Below, one piece after another: positions 34,069 to 42,051 of a DNA stretch of 64,000 bases; the first letter of the stretch is position 1, and each line of letters opens with the position of its first letter. Under the pieces are notes generated by a model. It saw only the letters and a list, made by a program, of their open reading frames with translations. It was not told the origin of the DNA and made no database searches. The position numbers and the translations under genes were made by a program. The DNA comes from Gordonia aichiensis NBRC 108223 (lineage in GTDB: Bacteria > Actinomycetota > Actinomycetes > Mycobacteriales > Mycobacteriaceae): NCBI RefSeq assembly GCF_000332975.1, contig NZ_BANR01000004.1, positions 310,001 to 374,000 on the forward strand, read 5' to 3'.

Positions 34069-35262
34069 ATGAACGCTTCGGCGCGACCGCGCATCACCGA
34101 CGATCAGCGCCGCGCGCGACTGATGATGCGCCATCGGCTGATCGACGGGGCGCACGCGGGATCACCGCTCGACGCGGCCGACGCCATGGTGGGACTGCAC
34201 GCGACCACCCCCTCGACGGTGTATCTGTCGACCTGGGCACGCGTGCCCGGCTTTGTGCCCGTTGACATGGACCGCGCGCTCTACGACGACCGCAGTCTGG
34301 TCCGCCAACTTGCCATGCGGCGCACCATGTTCGTGATGCCGCGGCCGACGTTGCGCGACGCCGTCGGTGCAGTCGGGCCGCGCGTCGCAGCCTCCGAGCG
34401 GACCAACATGCTCCGGGACCTACGACGTAGCAAAGAGTTTCCTGATCCGGACGGGTGGATCGACGCGGCCGCGCAGGCGGTTGCCGCTCTCCTGTCCGAT
34501 GGGACCCCGCGCAGTACGACGCAATTGCGCGACGAGGTGCCCGAACTGGCGGGCAAGGTCACGGTCGGTGTCGGGAGGTCTTGGGGCGGAACCATTTCCA
34601 TGGCACCCCGACTGCTCAGCATGATGAGCGCAGCGGGTGAGATCGTGCGGGGCCCCAATGCTGCGGCGTGGCACCGGTCCAAGCCGCTCTGGGTGGCGAT
34701 GCAGCGGTGGCTCGGCGAACCGCTCGATCCACCGGACGTCGAGACCGGGCACGCGCACATGATCGGCAGGTGGCTGCGCGCCTTCGGGCCGGGTACCGAG
34801 ACCGACCTCGTCTGGTGGCTCGGAAGTACCAAAACCGCTGTACGAACGGCACTTACTCACCTCGACGTCGTCGAGGTGGACCTGGCTGACGGGTCGGTGG
34901 GCTACGTACACGCCGATGACGTCGAGCAGGACGGTGACGTCGAACCCCAGGCGGTCCTGCTTCCCGAACTCGACCCGACGACGATGGGTCACAAGCAGCG
35001 CGGCTTCTATCTCCGTGAGCACGGCGCGCACGTCTTCGATTCGAACGGCAACGGCGGGCAAACCGCGTGGTGGGACGGCCGGATCGTCGGGGGCTGGTCG
35101 CGTTGCGACGACGGATCGGTGCAGATCCATCCCTTCGAGCGACTTCCGCGCGCCGCGACGAAAGCTCTCTCGTCACGTGCAGACGAACTCGCCGCCTGGC
35201 TGGGCGACGTGACTCCGCGGCCGGCCTTTCCTGCGCCGTTCATGCGTGGTGCGCCTCGCTGA
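34069..35262 (+). CDS. Winged-helix DNA-binding domain protein (PF06224/YcaQ-like)
   Basis: A 397-residue protein of the winged-helix DNA-binding family that includes the crosslink glycosylases YcaQ and AlkX. Recognisable parts are MVGLHATTPSTVYLSTWARV near residue 40, LAMRRTMFVMPRPTLRDAV, and HMIGRWLRAFGPGTETDLVWWLG. It begins 10 nt after the RidA stop, so the two are likely co-transcribed. DNA-repair activity is known for some family members; here it is only possible. Confidence 0.75.
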   Translation: MNASARPRITDDQRRARLMMRHRLIDGAHAGSPLDAADAMVGLHATTPSTVYLSTWARVPGFVPVDMDRALYDDRSLVRQLAMRRTMFVMPRPTLRDAVGAVGPRVAASERTNMLRDLRRSKEFPDPDGWIDAAAQAVAALLSDGTPRSTTQLRDEVPELAGKVTVGVGRSWGGTISMAPRLLSMMSAAGEIVRGPNAAAWHRSKPLWVAMQRWLGEPLDPPDVETGHAHMIGRWLRAFGPGTETDLVWWLGSTKTAVRTALTHLDVVEVDLADGSVGYVHADDVEQDGDVEPQAVLLPELDPTTMGHKQRGFYLREHGAHVFDSNGNGGQTAWWDGRIVGGWSRCDDGSVQIHPFERLPRAATKALSSRADELAAWLGDVTPRPAFPAPFMRGAPR

Positions 35263-35299
35263 AAGCTGCCGACCGCACACCGAACGTGCAGGTCATCGC

Positions 35300-35317
35300 T
35301 CACAGGGAGCTGCCAGC
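35300..35317 (+). promoter_or_regulatory. Candidate PhoP box
   Basis: TCACAGG-GAGC-TGCCAGC resembles the mycobacterial PhoP direct repeat TCACAGC-N4-TCACAGC (6/7 and 5/7 matches, with the N4 spacer kept). It lies 61 nt before the phoP GTG, consistent with autoregulation. Confidence 0.45.
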
Positions 35318-35360
35318 TGTTCTCCAGTCTGGTGGCAGGCTGGGGGGAGAAAGTGTATCT

Positions 35361-36104
35361 GTGAACGAGATGGGTCAGGGAACAAGTCAGTTGATCAGCA
35401 AGGGTGCCGGAGCCGGGCCGCGGGTACTCGTCGTCGACGACGAGACCAACATCCGTGAGTTGCTCTCGGTGTCGTTGAAATTCCAGGGTTACGACGTCGA
35501 GGTGGCGGCGGGCGGCCCCGAGGCCATCGACAGGTGCCGCACATACAAACCCGACGTCCTGATCCTCGACGTGATGATGCCGGGGATGGACGGATTCGGG
35601 CTGCTGCGTCGGCTGCGTGCCGACGGCATCGATGCGCCCGCATTGTTCCTGTCGGCCCGCGACACCGTCGAGGACAAGATCAACGGCTTGACCATCGGCG
35701 GCGACGACTACGTCACCAAACCGTTCAGCCTCGAAGAGGTCGTCGCCCGCCTACAGGTGTTGTTGCGTCGCAGCGGATTCGACGCACAGGCAAAAGAGGC
35801 GTCGCGGGTCACCTTCGCCGACATCGAACTCGACGACGAGACCCACGAGGTGTGGAAGGCGGGCAAGCTCGTCTCGCTGTCGCCGACCGAGTTCACCCTG
35901 CTCCGGTATTTCATGGTGAATGCGGGCACTGTGTTGTCCAAACCCCGCATCCTCGATCACGTCTGGAACTACGACTTCGGGGGAGAGGTCAACGTCGTCG
36001 AATCGTATGTGTCGTATTTGCGTCGCAAGCTCGACTTCGGCGAGAAGCCGCTCATCCACACCCTTCGCGGCGTCGGATACGTGATGCGAGAGCCACGCAC
36101 CTGA
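35361..36104 (+). CDS. phoP: Response regulator PhoP
   Basis: A 247-residue OmpR-type regulator, the length of M. tuberculosis PhoP. The receiver domain (about 20-135) has the phospho-acceptor Asp ~70 in LILDVMMPGMDGFG, with DDYVTKPFS near the conserved Lys. The winged-helix effector domain (about 145-245) contains DDETHEVWKAG and SPTEFTLLRYF, and ends in HTLRGVGYVMRE. GTG 35361 follows a GGGGGGAGA ribosome-binding stretch; ATG 35370 is an alternative. It overlaps phoR by 1 nt. Confidence 0.93.
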   Translation: MNEMGQGTSQLISKGAGAGPRVLVVDDETNIRELLSVSLKFQGYDVEVAAGGPEAIDRCRTYKPDVLILDVMMPGMDGFGLLRRLRADGIDAPALFLSARDTVEDKINGLTIGGDDYVTKPFSLEEVVARLQVLLRRSGFDAQAKEASRVTFADIELDDETHEVWKAGKLVSLSPTEFTLLRYFMVNAGTVLSKPRILDHVWNYDFGGEVNVVESYVSYLRRKLDFGEKPLIHTLRGVGYVMREPRT

Positions 36105-37612
36105 TGGTTGCCGTCGGGGCGCAGTCCGGCGCCGCCGGAGCCGTCACTGCCCAGAAGTCCGAACCGGTGGCGGGTTCTGCGGTTGCCAGGGCCAAGCGCG
36201 GAGTGCCGCTACGCGTTTCGTTGGTGGCGCTGACGGTTCTCCTCGTGGCCGTCGGGCTGTTGGTGTCCGGGGTCGCGGTGACGTCGGCGATGAAGAGTGA
36301 TCTGATGTCGCGCACAGATGCCGGCCTGGTCACCGCCGTCGACACCTGGGCGAAGCCCAAGATGCGGATCAGCGAGTCGCCGGGCCCTCCGCCTGGACCG
36401 CGCAGGCCGCCGTCGCCGTACTTCGTGCAGAGCACGTTGTTCGACGGGACGGTGATCTCCAGCAATGACTTCGACGACCAGCCCGCGATCTCCGCTCTGC
36501 CATCGGGTGACTACGGTCCGCTCACCGTGAACTCGGCGGACGGCGACGGCCCGCAGTGGCGTGTGATCAAACGATCGAGCCCAGAGGGGCAGGCCGTGGT
36601 CGCGATTCCGCTGACCGACGTGAACAAGACCATCTCGCGTCTGCAGTGGCTGGAGTTCGGTATCGGCGCCGCTATCGTTCTGGTGATCGGTGTGCTCAGC
36701 TACCTGCTCGTTCGCTCGTCATTGCGGCCGCTGCGCCGAGTCGAGGAGACGGCGCACGCGATCGCCGCCGGGAATCTCAACATGCGGGTGCCGGCAGCCG
36801 CGCCCAACACCGAGGTCGGCAGTCTCTCGTCGTCGCTGAACACCATGCTGGGGCAGATCCAGCATGCGTTCGCCACCACTGCGGCCTCCGAACAGCAGGC
36901 GAGGGCGTCGGAAGAGAAGATGCGACGCTTCATCGCCGACGCGTCGCACGAACTGCGCACCCCGCTGACGTCGATCAAGGGATTCGCCGAACTGTCGCGC
37001 AGCGGAGCGCTACCCGACACCGGGGATGCCCTCCGACGTATCGACGACGAGGCAGGCCGAATGGCGCTGCTCGTCGAGGATCTGCTGACTCTCGCGCGCC
37101 TCGACGCCCACCGTCCCCTCAACTCCGAGCCGGTCGATGTCCTGTCGCTGGCCGCCGACGCCGTGCAGGCCGCCCGTGTCGCGGCCCCGGAGCGGAGTAT
37201 TCGGCTACAGTACGGCGATTCCGACGAGCCGCCGATCGTACTGGGCGATTCCGCACGACTGATGCAGGTCATCCGCAATCTGGTGAACAACGCGGTGGTG
37301 CACACCCCCGATGATGCGTCGATCACTGTCGGTGTCGACGTCGACAGCGGTGACGCCGTCGGCAGCCACGACGACGTGGTGATCACCGTCGCCGACACGG
37401 GGAAGGGCCTCGAACCCGCCGACCTCGATCACGTCTTCGAGCGGTTCTACCGCGGCGACAGCTCGCGCTATCGAGGCGAGGGCGGCGGGAGCGGACTCGG
37501 TTTGTCGATCGTGTCGGCGCTCGTCGACGCGCACGGTGGGACGGTCGGCGTCGAGTCGACGCCCGGCGAGGGCGCGCGCTTCTGGGTGCGGCTACCCCGA
37601 CTCGCGTCCTGA
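36104..37612 (+). CDS. phoR: Sensor histidine kinase PhoR
   Basis: A 502-residue membrane sensor kinase. Helices at about 41-63 and 187-207 bracket a Pro-rich extracytoplasmic loop (PGPPPGPRRPPSPYF, about 88-103). HAMP (~208-260), HisKA with H282 in DASHELRTPLTSIKGF, and HATPase_c with N, G1 and G2 boxes (NLVNNAVVH, DTGKGL, GGGSGLGLSI) follow. It phosphorylates PhoP. It starts in the TGATG overlap with phoP. After phoR comes a convergent restriction-modification pair; in M. tuberculosis a HIT gene follows directly. Confidence 0.92.
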   Translation: MVAVGAQSGAAGAVTAQKSEPVAGSAVARAKRGVPLRVSLVALTVLLVAVGLLVSGVAVTSAMKSDLMSRTDAGLVTAVDTWAKPKMRISESPGPPPGPRRPPSPYFVQSTLFDGTVISSNDFDDQPAISALPSGDYGPLTVNSADGDGPQWRVIKRSSPEGQAVVAIPLTDVNKTISRLQWLEFGIGAAIVLVIGVLSYLLVRSSLRPLRRVEETAHAIAAGNLNMRVPAAAPNTEVGSLSSSLNTMLGQIQHAFATTAASEQQARASEEKMRRFIADASHELRTPLTSIKGFAELSRSGALPDTGDALRRIDDEAGRMALLVEDLLTLARLDAHRPLNSEPVDVLSLAADAVQAARVAAPERSIRLQYGDSDEPPIVLGDSARLMQVIRNLVNNAVVHTPDDASITVGVDVDSGDAVGSHDDVVITVADTGKGLEPADLDHVFERFYRGDSSRYRGEGGGSGLGLSIVSALVDAHGGTVGVESTPGEGARFWVRLPRLAS

Positions 37613-37670
37613 GCCGAAACTGCGGGGCGCTGCAGAGGTCGACCGTGCGCTGTCGGGCGTCGACTGGGCG

Positions 37671-38510
37671 TCATACGAGTCGACGCAGCCGAGCGAACTC
37701 GGTGACGTCGTCGCGGAAGTGGTCGAGGGTACCCAGCGTGTACATGCCGTCGATCTGACGATTGACCCACAGCTGATGGATTCGGCGCAGATCTGCCTGA
37801 CGTGACTTCCACCCGATCCCGTCGATCACTGCGAGCACCAGCTGTCTCGGCAGACGCACCTCCGCCATCTCCTCGATCTCCCGCACCGCGTCGGTCAGTT
37901 TGGATCCGGTGGAGTCGAAACCCTTTGCGGCGACGACGATATCGGGGGCGTGAGGATCGCCGACGATGAGGTCGGCGGGTGCATCGCGACCGTTACGGCC
38001 CACGAAGCGTCCCCGAACCGTGTAGGTCAAGCCGAGCTGCTCGGCAATGGCCTCGATCTCGTCTTCGATTCGACGACCAGATGCCCCCGCTCGCGTGGCG
38101 GTCTGCCGGGTACCCGAGCGGGCAACGAGGATGTCGGCGAACGTGTAGGTGCGGTTCAGCTGCGCGTGCAATGCCCGAACGACGTCGAACTCCTCGTCCA
38201 TCCACGTGACCAGCGCGACTGGCTGCGTTCGCGCGAGTTTGCGCCACGACGACGTGCCGAACCGATGGCGCAGGAGGTTGTTCAACTTCTCCTGTGACAG
38301 CCCGACCGAGAGCCGCAGGATGCTGTCCTCGTCGGGGTGTTCCCGTGCCCACACGGCCAAGCCGGTGAGGTCGGTGTCGAGCATCTCGCCGAGCGACGCA
38401 ACGGCGTCGACGATCCGGGCCGATTCCTCGGTGGCCACAGTGGGATCGACGTGAGGGGTCAGTTGGCCCAGCGAGTCAAGGTACTCGTCGAAGTCGGGTG
38501 CGTCGCTCAT
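37671..38510 (-). CDS. DpnII-like type II restriction endonuclease (candidate)
   Basis: A 279-residue protein starting 15 nt after the stop of an adenine methylase on the same strand. The C-terminal part resembles the PD-(D/E)xK nuclease fold: an acidic helix SGRRIEDEIEAIAEQLGL (about 145-162), D180 in ADLIVGDP, then IVVAAKGFDSTGSKLTDA. K196 is present, but the E/D of the usual E-x-K is Ala194. Neighbourhood and fold make a type II restriction enzyme the best reading. The missing acidic residue could be compensated elsewhere or indicate an inactive copy. Confidence 0.7.
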   Translation of the reverse strand: MSDAPDFDEYLDSLGQLTPHVDPTVATEESARIVDAVASLGEMLDTDLTGLAVWAREHPDEDSILRLSVGLSQEKLNNLLRHRFGTSSWRKLARTQPVALVTWMDEEFDVVRALHAQLNRTYTFADILVARSGTRQTATRAGASGRRIEDEIEAIAEQLGLTYTVRGRFVGRNGRDAPADLIVGDPHAPDIVVAAKGFDSTGSKLTDAVREIEEMAEVRLPRQLVLAVIDGIGWKSRQADLRRIHQLWVNRQIDGMYTLGTLDHFRDDVTEFARLRRLV

Positions 38511-38524
38511 CGAGAGGTCGTCGC

Positions 38525-39664
38525 TCAATCTCGTCCGATGAAGAGGTACTCGCTCACGTCGCGCCGGGTGGCGGCAGCGTGCGTGCCGAAGCTGTACTTG
38601 TGGTCGATGGCGATGACCTCCACCGATGGTTTCACCTTGCCCAGGAGATCGACGATGCGGTCGGCGCCGGGTAGTGCGTTCGACGAGTACGACAGTACGA
38701 TCGCGCCCGCATCCTCGAAGTGCTCGAACGTGCGCACCAGTGCGTCGTCGATGGTCCGCTTGTAGGCGAACGGCGTGAACCGCTTCGGTAGCTTCTTGGT
38801 CTTGGTGTTCTCCATGATGGTCATACCCTCCCAGTAGACCGACAGGCCCTCGAGGAAGTGGTAGCGCTTGATGTAGTCGTTGTCGTCGGTGGGCGGTGCG
38901 TACGGGGGGTCGAGGTAGACGAGGTCGGGCGCGGCGTCGAACAGTGGTGTGACGTCGAGGTCGAAGATGTCGCCACACGTGCTGCGATGCTTGGACCCGT
39001 TACTGAAGACCGTCGAGTTGTATTCAGACGCCGCGCGCAGTCTGAAGTGGTCGCGCAGCGACATGCGTAGGTCGCGCCTGCCGTCGGCATAGCGGGTGGC
39101 GTCGGTGAACGTGAAGACACCACGCGGCTGTTTGCGGGCAGCAGACAGCACGAGTGCCGAGATGGCGAGGTCGCGTCGGTATCCGCGCAGCCGGGCGATG
39201 TGCGACCACGCCGAGTCGAGGAAGGCGCGGTCGGCGGCGTCGAAGTAGAGGCCGTCGAAGGTGGAACGGATGAAATCGCGGTCGTCGGCAGGGGGGCCGC
39301 AGATCTCGTCGATCAGATCGGACTCGAGGCGCACCGAGGAGTTGGCCACCGTCGCACGGGCGATGATGTGCGGGAAGTTCAGAAAGTCGTTGCTCGCGAC
39401 GGAAAACCCTTGCGCCTTGAGGAGATACGAGACCACTCCGGAGCCCGAGAACGCGTCGACGGCGGTGGTCCCGCCGATCTCGGCGAATGTGCGCTCGAGA
39501 TGGGGCAGCAGCCGGTACTTGGAGCCCATGTACCGCAACCGGGGGAAGCGTTGGGCGCGTGCCACCACCTCTGCGGAACCGATCGGCCGGGCCCCGAACG
39601 ACTCTGCAGCCGAGGGTGCAGACTGCGTCGCGGGCGCGGCGTCGGTGAACTCTCGACGACTCAC
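38525..39664 (-). CDS. D12-class DNA adenine-N6 methyltransferase
   Basis: A 379-residue methyltransferase. The N-terminal FPRLRYMGSKYRLLPHL and the SAM motif VDAFSGSGVVSYLL precede the catalytic DPPY motif in LVYLDPPYAPPTDDN (about residue 251). The methylase recognises an unidentified sequence and protects host DNA against the restriction enzyme downstream. GTG 39664 is used. The pair forms a compact restriction-modification cassette between phoR and the HIT gene. GATC specificity, as in Dam/DpnII relatives, is possible but not shown. Confidence 0.85.
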   Translation of the reverse strand: MSRREFTDAAPATQSAPSAAESFGARPIGSAEVVARAQRFPRLRYMGSKYRLLPHLERTFAEIGGTTAVDAFSGSGVVSYLLKAQGFSVASNDFLNFPHIIARATVANSSVRLESDLIDEICGPPADDRDFIRSTFDGLYFDAADRAFLDSAWSHIARLRGYRRDLAISALVLSAARKQPRGVFTFTDATRYADGRRDLRMSLRDHFRLRAASEYNSTVFSNGSKHRSTCGDIFDLDVTPLFDAAPDLVYLDPPYAPPTDDNDYIKRYHFLEGLSVYWEGMTIMENTKTKKLPKRFTPFAYKRTIDDALVRTFEHFEDAGAIVLSYSSNALPGADRIVDLLGKVKPSVEVIAIDHKYSFGTHAAATRRDVSEYLFIGRD

Positions 39665-39732
39665 AGGAAAAGAATGTCACGCCGCACCGACAAGATCGCA
39701 GCCAACACGTCGGGGCCGGCGTCGATCAGACC

Positions 39733-39745
39733 TAGACTGTCTCCA
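39733..39745 (+). promoter_or_regulatory. Leaderless promoter -10 of HIT gene
   Basis: TAGACT (39733-39738) is 6 nt before ATG 39745. Confidence 0.55.
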
Positions 39746-40170
39746 TGGCATCGGTATTCACCAAGATCATCAACGGAGAACTACCCGGTCGTTTCGTGTG
39801 GAAAGACGGGCAGGCCGTCGCATTCCTCACCATCGAACCGGTGACCGAAGGCCATGTTCTGGTCGTACCGCGTAAAGAGGTCGATCACTGGGAGCAGATG
39901 GACACGGCGTCGTTCACCCATCTCGCCGACGTCGCGCAGCAGGTGGGCAGGGCCGTCAAGGCGGCATTCGACGCACCGCGGATGGGTCTGCTCATCGCGG
40001 GCCTCGAGATCCCGCACGTGCACCTCCACGTCTTCCCGGCCAAGAGCATGGAGACGTTCGACCTCAGCAATGCCCGCAAAGACATCACCCCCGAGGAACT
40101 CGACGCCGACGCCGAGAAGATCCGCGCCGCATTGCGAGCGACCGGGTACGGGGAGTACGTCGCCGACTGA
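39745..40170 (+). CDS. HIT-family nucleotide-binding hydrolase
   Basis: A 141-residue HIT protein. IINGELPGRFVWKDG starts the domain and HVHLHVFP (about 93-100) is the histidine-triad motif. Members hydrolyse nucleotide phosphoramidates or dinucleotides. From memory, M. tuberculosis carries a HIT gene (Rv0759c) beside phoR; here a restriction-modification pair lies between, and orientation differs from that arrangement. Confidence 0.9.
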   Translation: MASVFTKIINGELPGRFVWKDGQAVAFLTIEPVTEGHVLVVPRKEVDHWEQMDTASFTHLADVAQQVGRAVKAAFDAPRMGLLIAGLEIPHVHLHVFPAKSMETFDLSNARKDITPEELDADAEKIRAALRATGYGEYVAD

Positions 40171-40506
40171 TCCGCCCACAACTGCACCGATCGGCCCGTG
40201 ATAGAACACGAGTCGCCCTGGCTGACCCAGCACGCATCTCCTCGACGACGCTCGTCACGTGATGCTCTGCAAGTTTGCAGGGTCGTGGACTCGAGGCCGG
40301 TGGATGCGTGACAGCGCACACGTGTCAGTGCGGGTCGACCTGAAGGTCTCGCTCGTGCTGAGGCGTGCCGTCGTGTCGCTGCATCCGAGGCGATGTATGG
40401 AGTTCTCAAGGGTCGTGTGTCCGGCTCCGACGTGCACGCCGGACAAGTGGGTGAGGGTCGATGAGGTGAGGCGGCGGAGGTCGCTGTGTGCTGCCCGGCG
40501 GCGGGT
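40171..40506. other. Intergenic stretch upstream of the convergent HNH gene
   Basis: This 336-nt stretch has no credible gene. It contains CTGCAA-GT-TTGCAG (40267-40280), a perfect 14-bp inverted repeat. It also contains ACACGTGT (40318-40325), an 8-bp palindrome that recurs twice on the far side of the HNH gene. Confidence 0.5.
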
Positions 40507-41739
40507 TCAGGCGGCGACGTCGTCGAGTCGCATGGTTCGTCGGTTGTAGGCGGGTAGTGGTGTGCGGTGGGGGTCGACGCTGGCGGGTGGGATGAGCCAA
40601 GGGTGGCGGTCGTGGCCCATCACGACGTCCCAGTCGCTGGCGTGGATGTGTGCGTGGCAGGAGGGGCAGAGTAGGCAGCCGTTGTCGAGATCGGTTGCGC
40701 CGCCGTCGATCCAATGGTGGATGTGGTGCACGTGAGACCACGAGGCGGGGCCTCCGCACTTCACGCAGCATTCGTCACGGATGACGATGGCCTTGCGTAG
40801 GTGGTGTGGGAACAGTCGTTTGGTGTGGCCCATCTCGAGCGGCACTGTCTCGCCGTTGATGACGACCTCGGTGAGTGAGGCGTCGCATCCGAGTGCTCGA
40901 GCGGTCAGTTCGGTGATCGGTCCTACCCAGGGCAGGCGGGCCGGTTCTGGGGTGTCGGCGTGGACGAGCAGTGCGAGGTTGGTTCGGGGTGCGGTGACGA
41001 AGGGTGTGTCGATCGCTGCGGCGAGGTCGAGGATCTGCTCGAGGGCTTCGGTGCGTCGCTGTCCGACCGAACGTCTGTCGGGTGAGCCGTCGGGTTCGGT
41101 GCGTTCGGCTGAGAGTGAATCGAGTGCGGTGTTCAGCTTTTCGGCGATCACCACATCCACGTCGCCACGAATCTCGGTGCGCCCCTCACTGTTCTGTGTG
41201 ATCGAGAGAGTGTTGATGGTGCGGTCTTCGGCTGCCGGGATGCCACCATTCTCTCGCACGTGCTCGTTCGCTCGACCGCGTGCGACCACCGCGATCTCTC
41301 GAGGTGTGGCTCCCGACAAACCCTGTGCGATGAGTGCGCGTTCGTGGTCGAGTCGCTCGTCATTCGAAAGCCGTTCCGCAGAGCGCTTCTCGATGTGGGC
41401 GAGTCCGGACACCATCGCCGACGTGTGCTCGCTGGAGAACACGCCGTCTTCAACGTAACCGGGCAGTCGCTCCAACGTTGCCATCGCCATGCCGATTTGC
41501 AACCAGCGGGTGGCGGTTGCAGGCGCCGCGCCCATCTCCATGAGCAGAACGCGCGTCTTGCCACCTGGGCCCGCGACCTTGAGTCTGTCCATCGCTGCAG
41601 CATGCGTCGATATCAGGAAGTCGATGACATTGCGCATCGTCATCAATGTCTTTGTCGCATCGTAGATCTCGCGGCCGGAGGCGTCTTCGTCGAGGCGAAT
41701 CTCGCGGAGTTGCTCAAGGAGGGCGGGGAGCGGGGGCAT
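40507..41739 (-). CDS. 13E12-type DUF222/HNH endonuclease family protein
   Basis: A 410-residue member of the DUF222-HNH family abundant in mycolate actinobacteria. The DUF222 region is about residues 20-270. The C-terminal HNH motif is HVHHIHHWIDGGATDLDNG followed by CLLCPSCHAHIHAS, with zinc-type Cys pairs (CCVKCGG, CPSC). It is typically found in multiple copies and often treated as a selfish or mobile element. It is flanked on both sides by gene-poor DNA carrying the ACACGTGT palindrome. Confidence 0.88.
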   Translation of the reverse strand: MPPLPALLEQLREIRLDEDASGREIYDATKTLMTMRNVIDFLISTHAAAMDRLKVAGPGGKTRVLLMEMGAAPATATRWLQIGMAMATLERLPGYVEDGVFSSEHTSAMVSGLAHIEKRSAERLSNDERLDHERALIAQGLSGATPREIAVVARGRANEHVRENGGIPAAEDRTINTLSITQNSEGRTEIRGDVDVVIAEKLNTALDSLSAERTEPDGSPDRRSVGQRRTEALEQILDLAAAIDTPFVTAPRTNLALLVHADTPEPARLPWVGPITELTARALGCDASLTEVVINGETVPLEMGHTKRLFPHHLRKAIVIRDECCVKCGGPASWSHVHHIHHWIDGGATDLDNGCLLCPSCHAHIHASDWDVVMGHDRHPWLIPPASVDPHRTPLPAYNRRTMRLDDVAA

Positions 41740-42051
41740 ATGTCCATTATGTGCAGAACGGGTGTTCGAGTCAAGGGATCGGAGTAAGAAATGTCAGCGA
41801 AACACACTGCCCGGCAACATGATTCGATCACACACAGGTGCCCTGCAGCCAATTGTAGCGATCTCCTACGACACTTTCGGAGCGTCGAATTCGGTTATCC
41901 ACAAGCGGCATCGACCCTGTGCATTGCAGATACACGTGTCGTCGACAGGCGCGAGTGAAGTTCTCCGCGCATCTGTCAGGAACACGTGTATTTGCGCGCC
42001 ACAGCAGTAGCTGTCGGCACACTCGCCCACATACTTCGCGTTATGGGCGGA
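41740..42051. other. AT-richer intergenic region between two minus-strand genes
   Basis: This 312-nt stretch between the HNH gene and recQ-like gene has no convincing CDS and is AT-richer than the neighbours. It contains a large imperfect inverted repeat around two ACACGTGT sites, listed separately. Confidence 0.5.
41926..41995. repeat. Imperfect inverted repeat with paired ACACGTGT sites
   Basis: Arms at 41926-41951 and 41970-41995 match in 19 of 26 positions. Both share GCA-N-ATACACGTGT-N4-GACAG in opposite orientations. It could be a pair of operator sites or an end structure of the HNH unit. Confidence 0.5.

Noticed and set aside
41762..42010. 82-codon ORF in the AT-richer gap
   Set aside because: It overlaps the inverted-repeat region and the HNH gene start, with no ribosome binding site or recognisable sequence.
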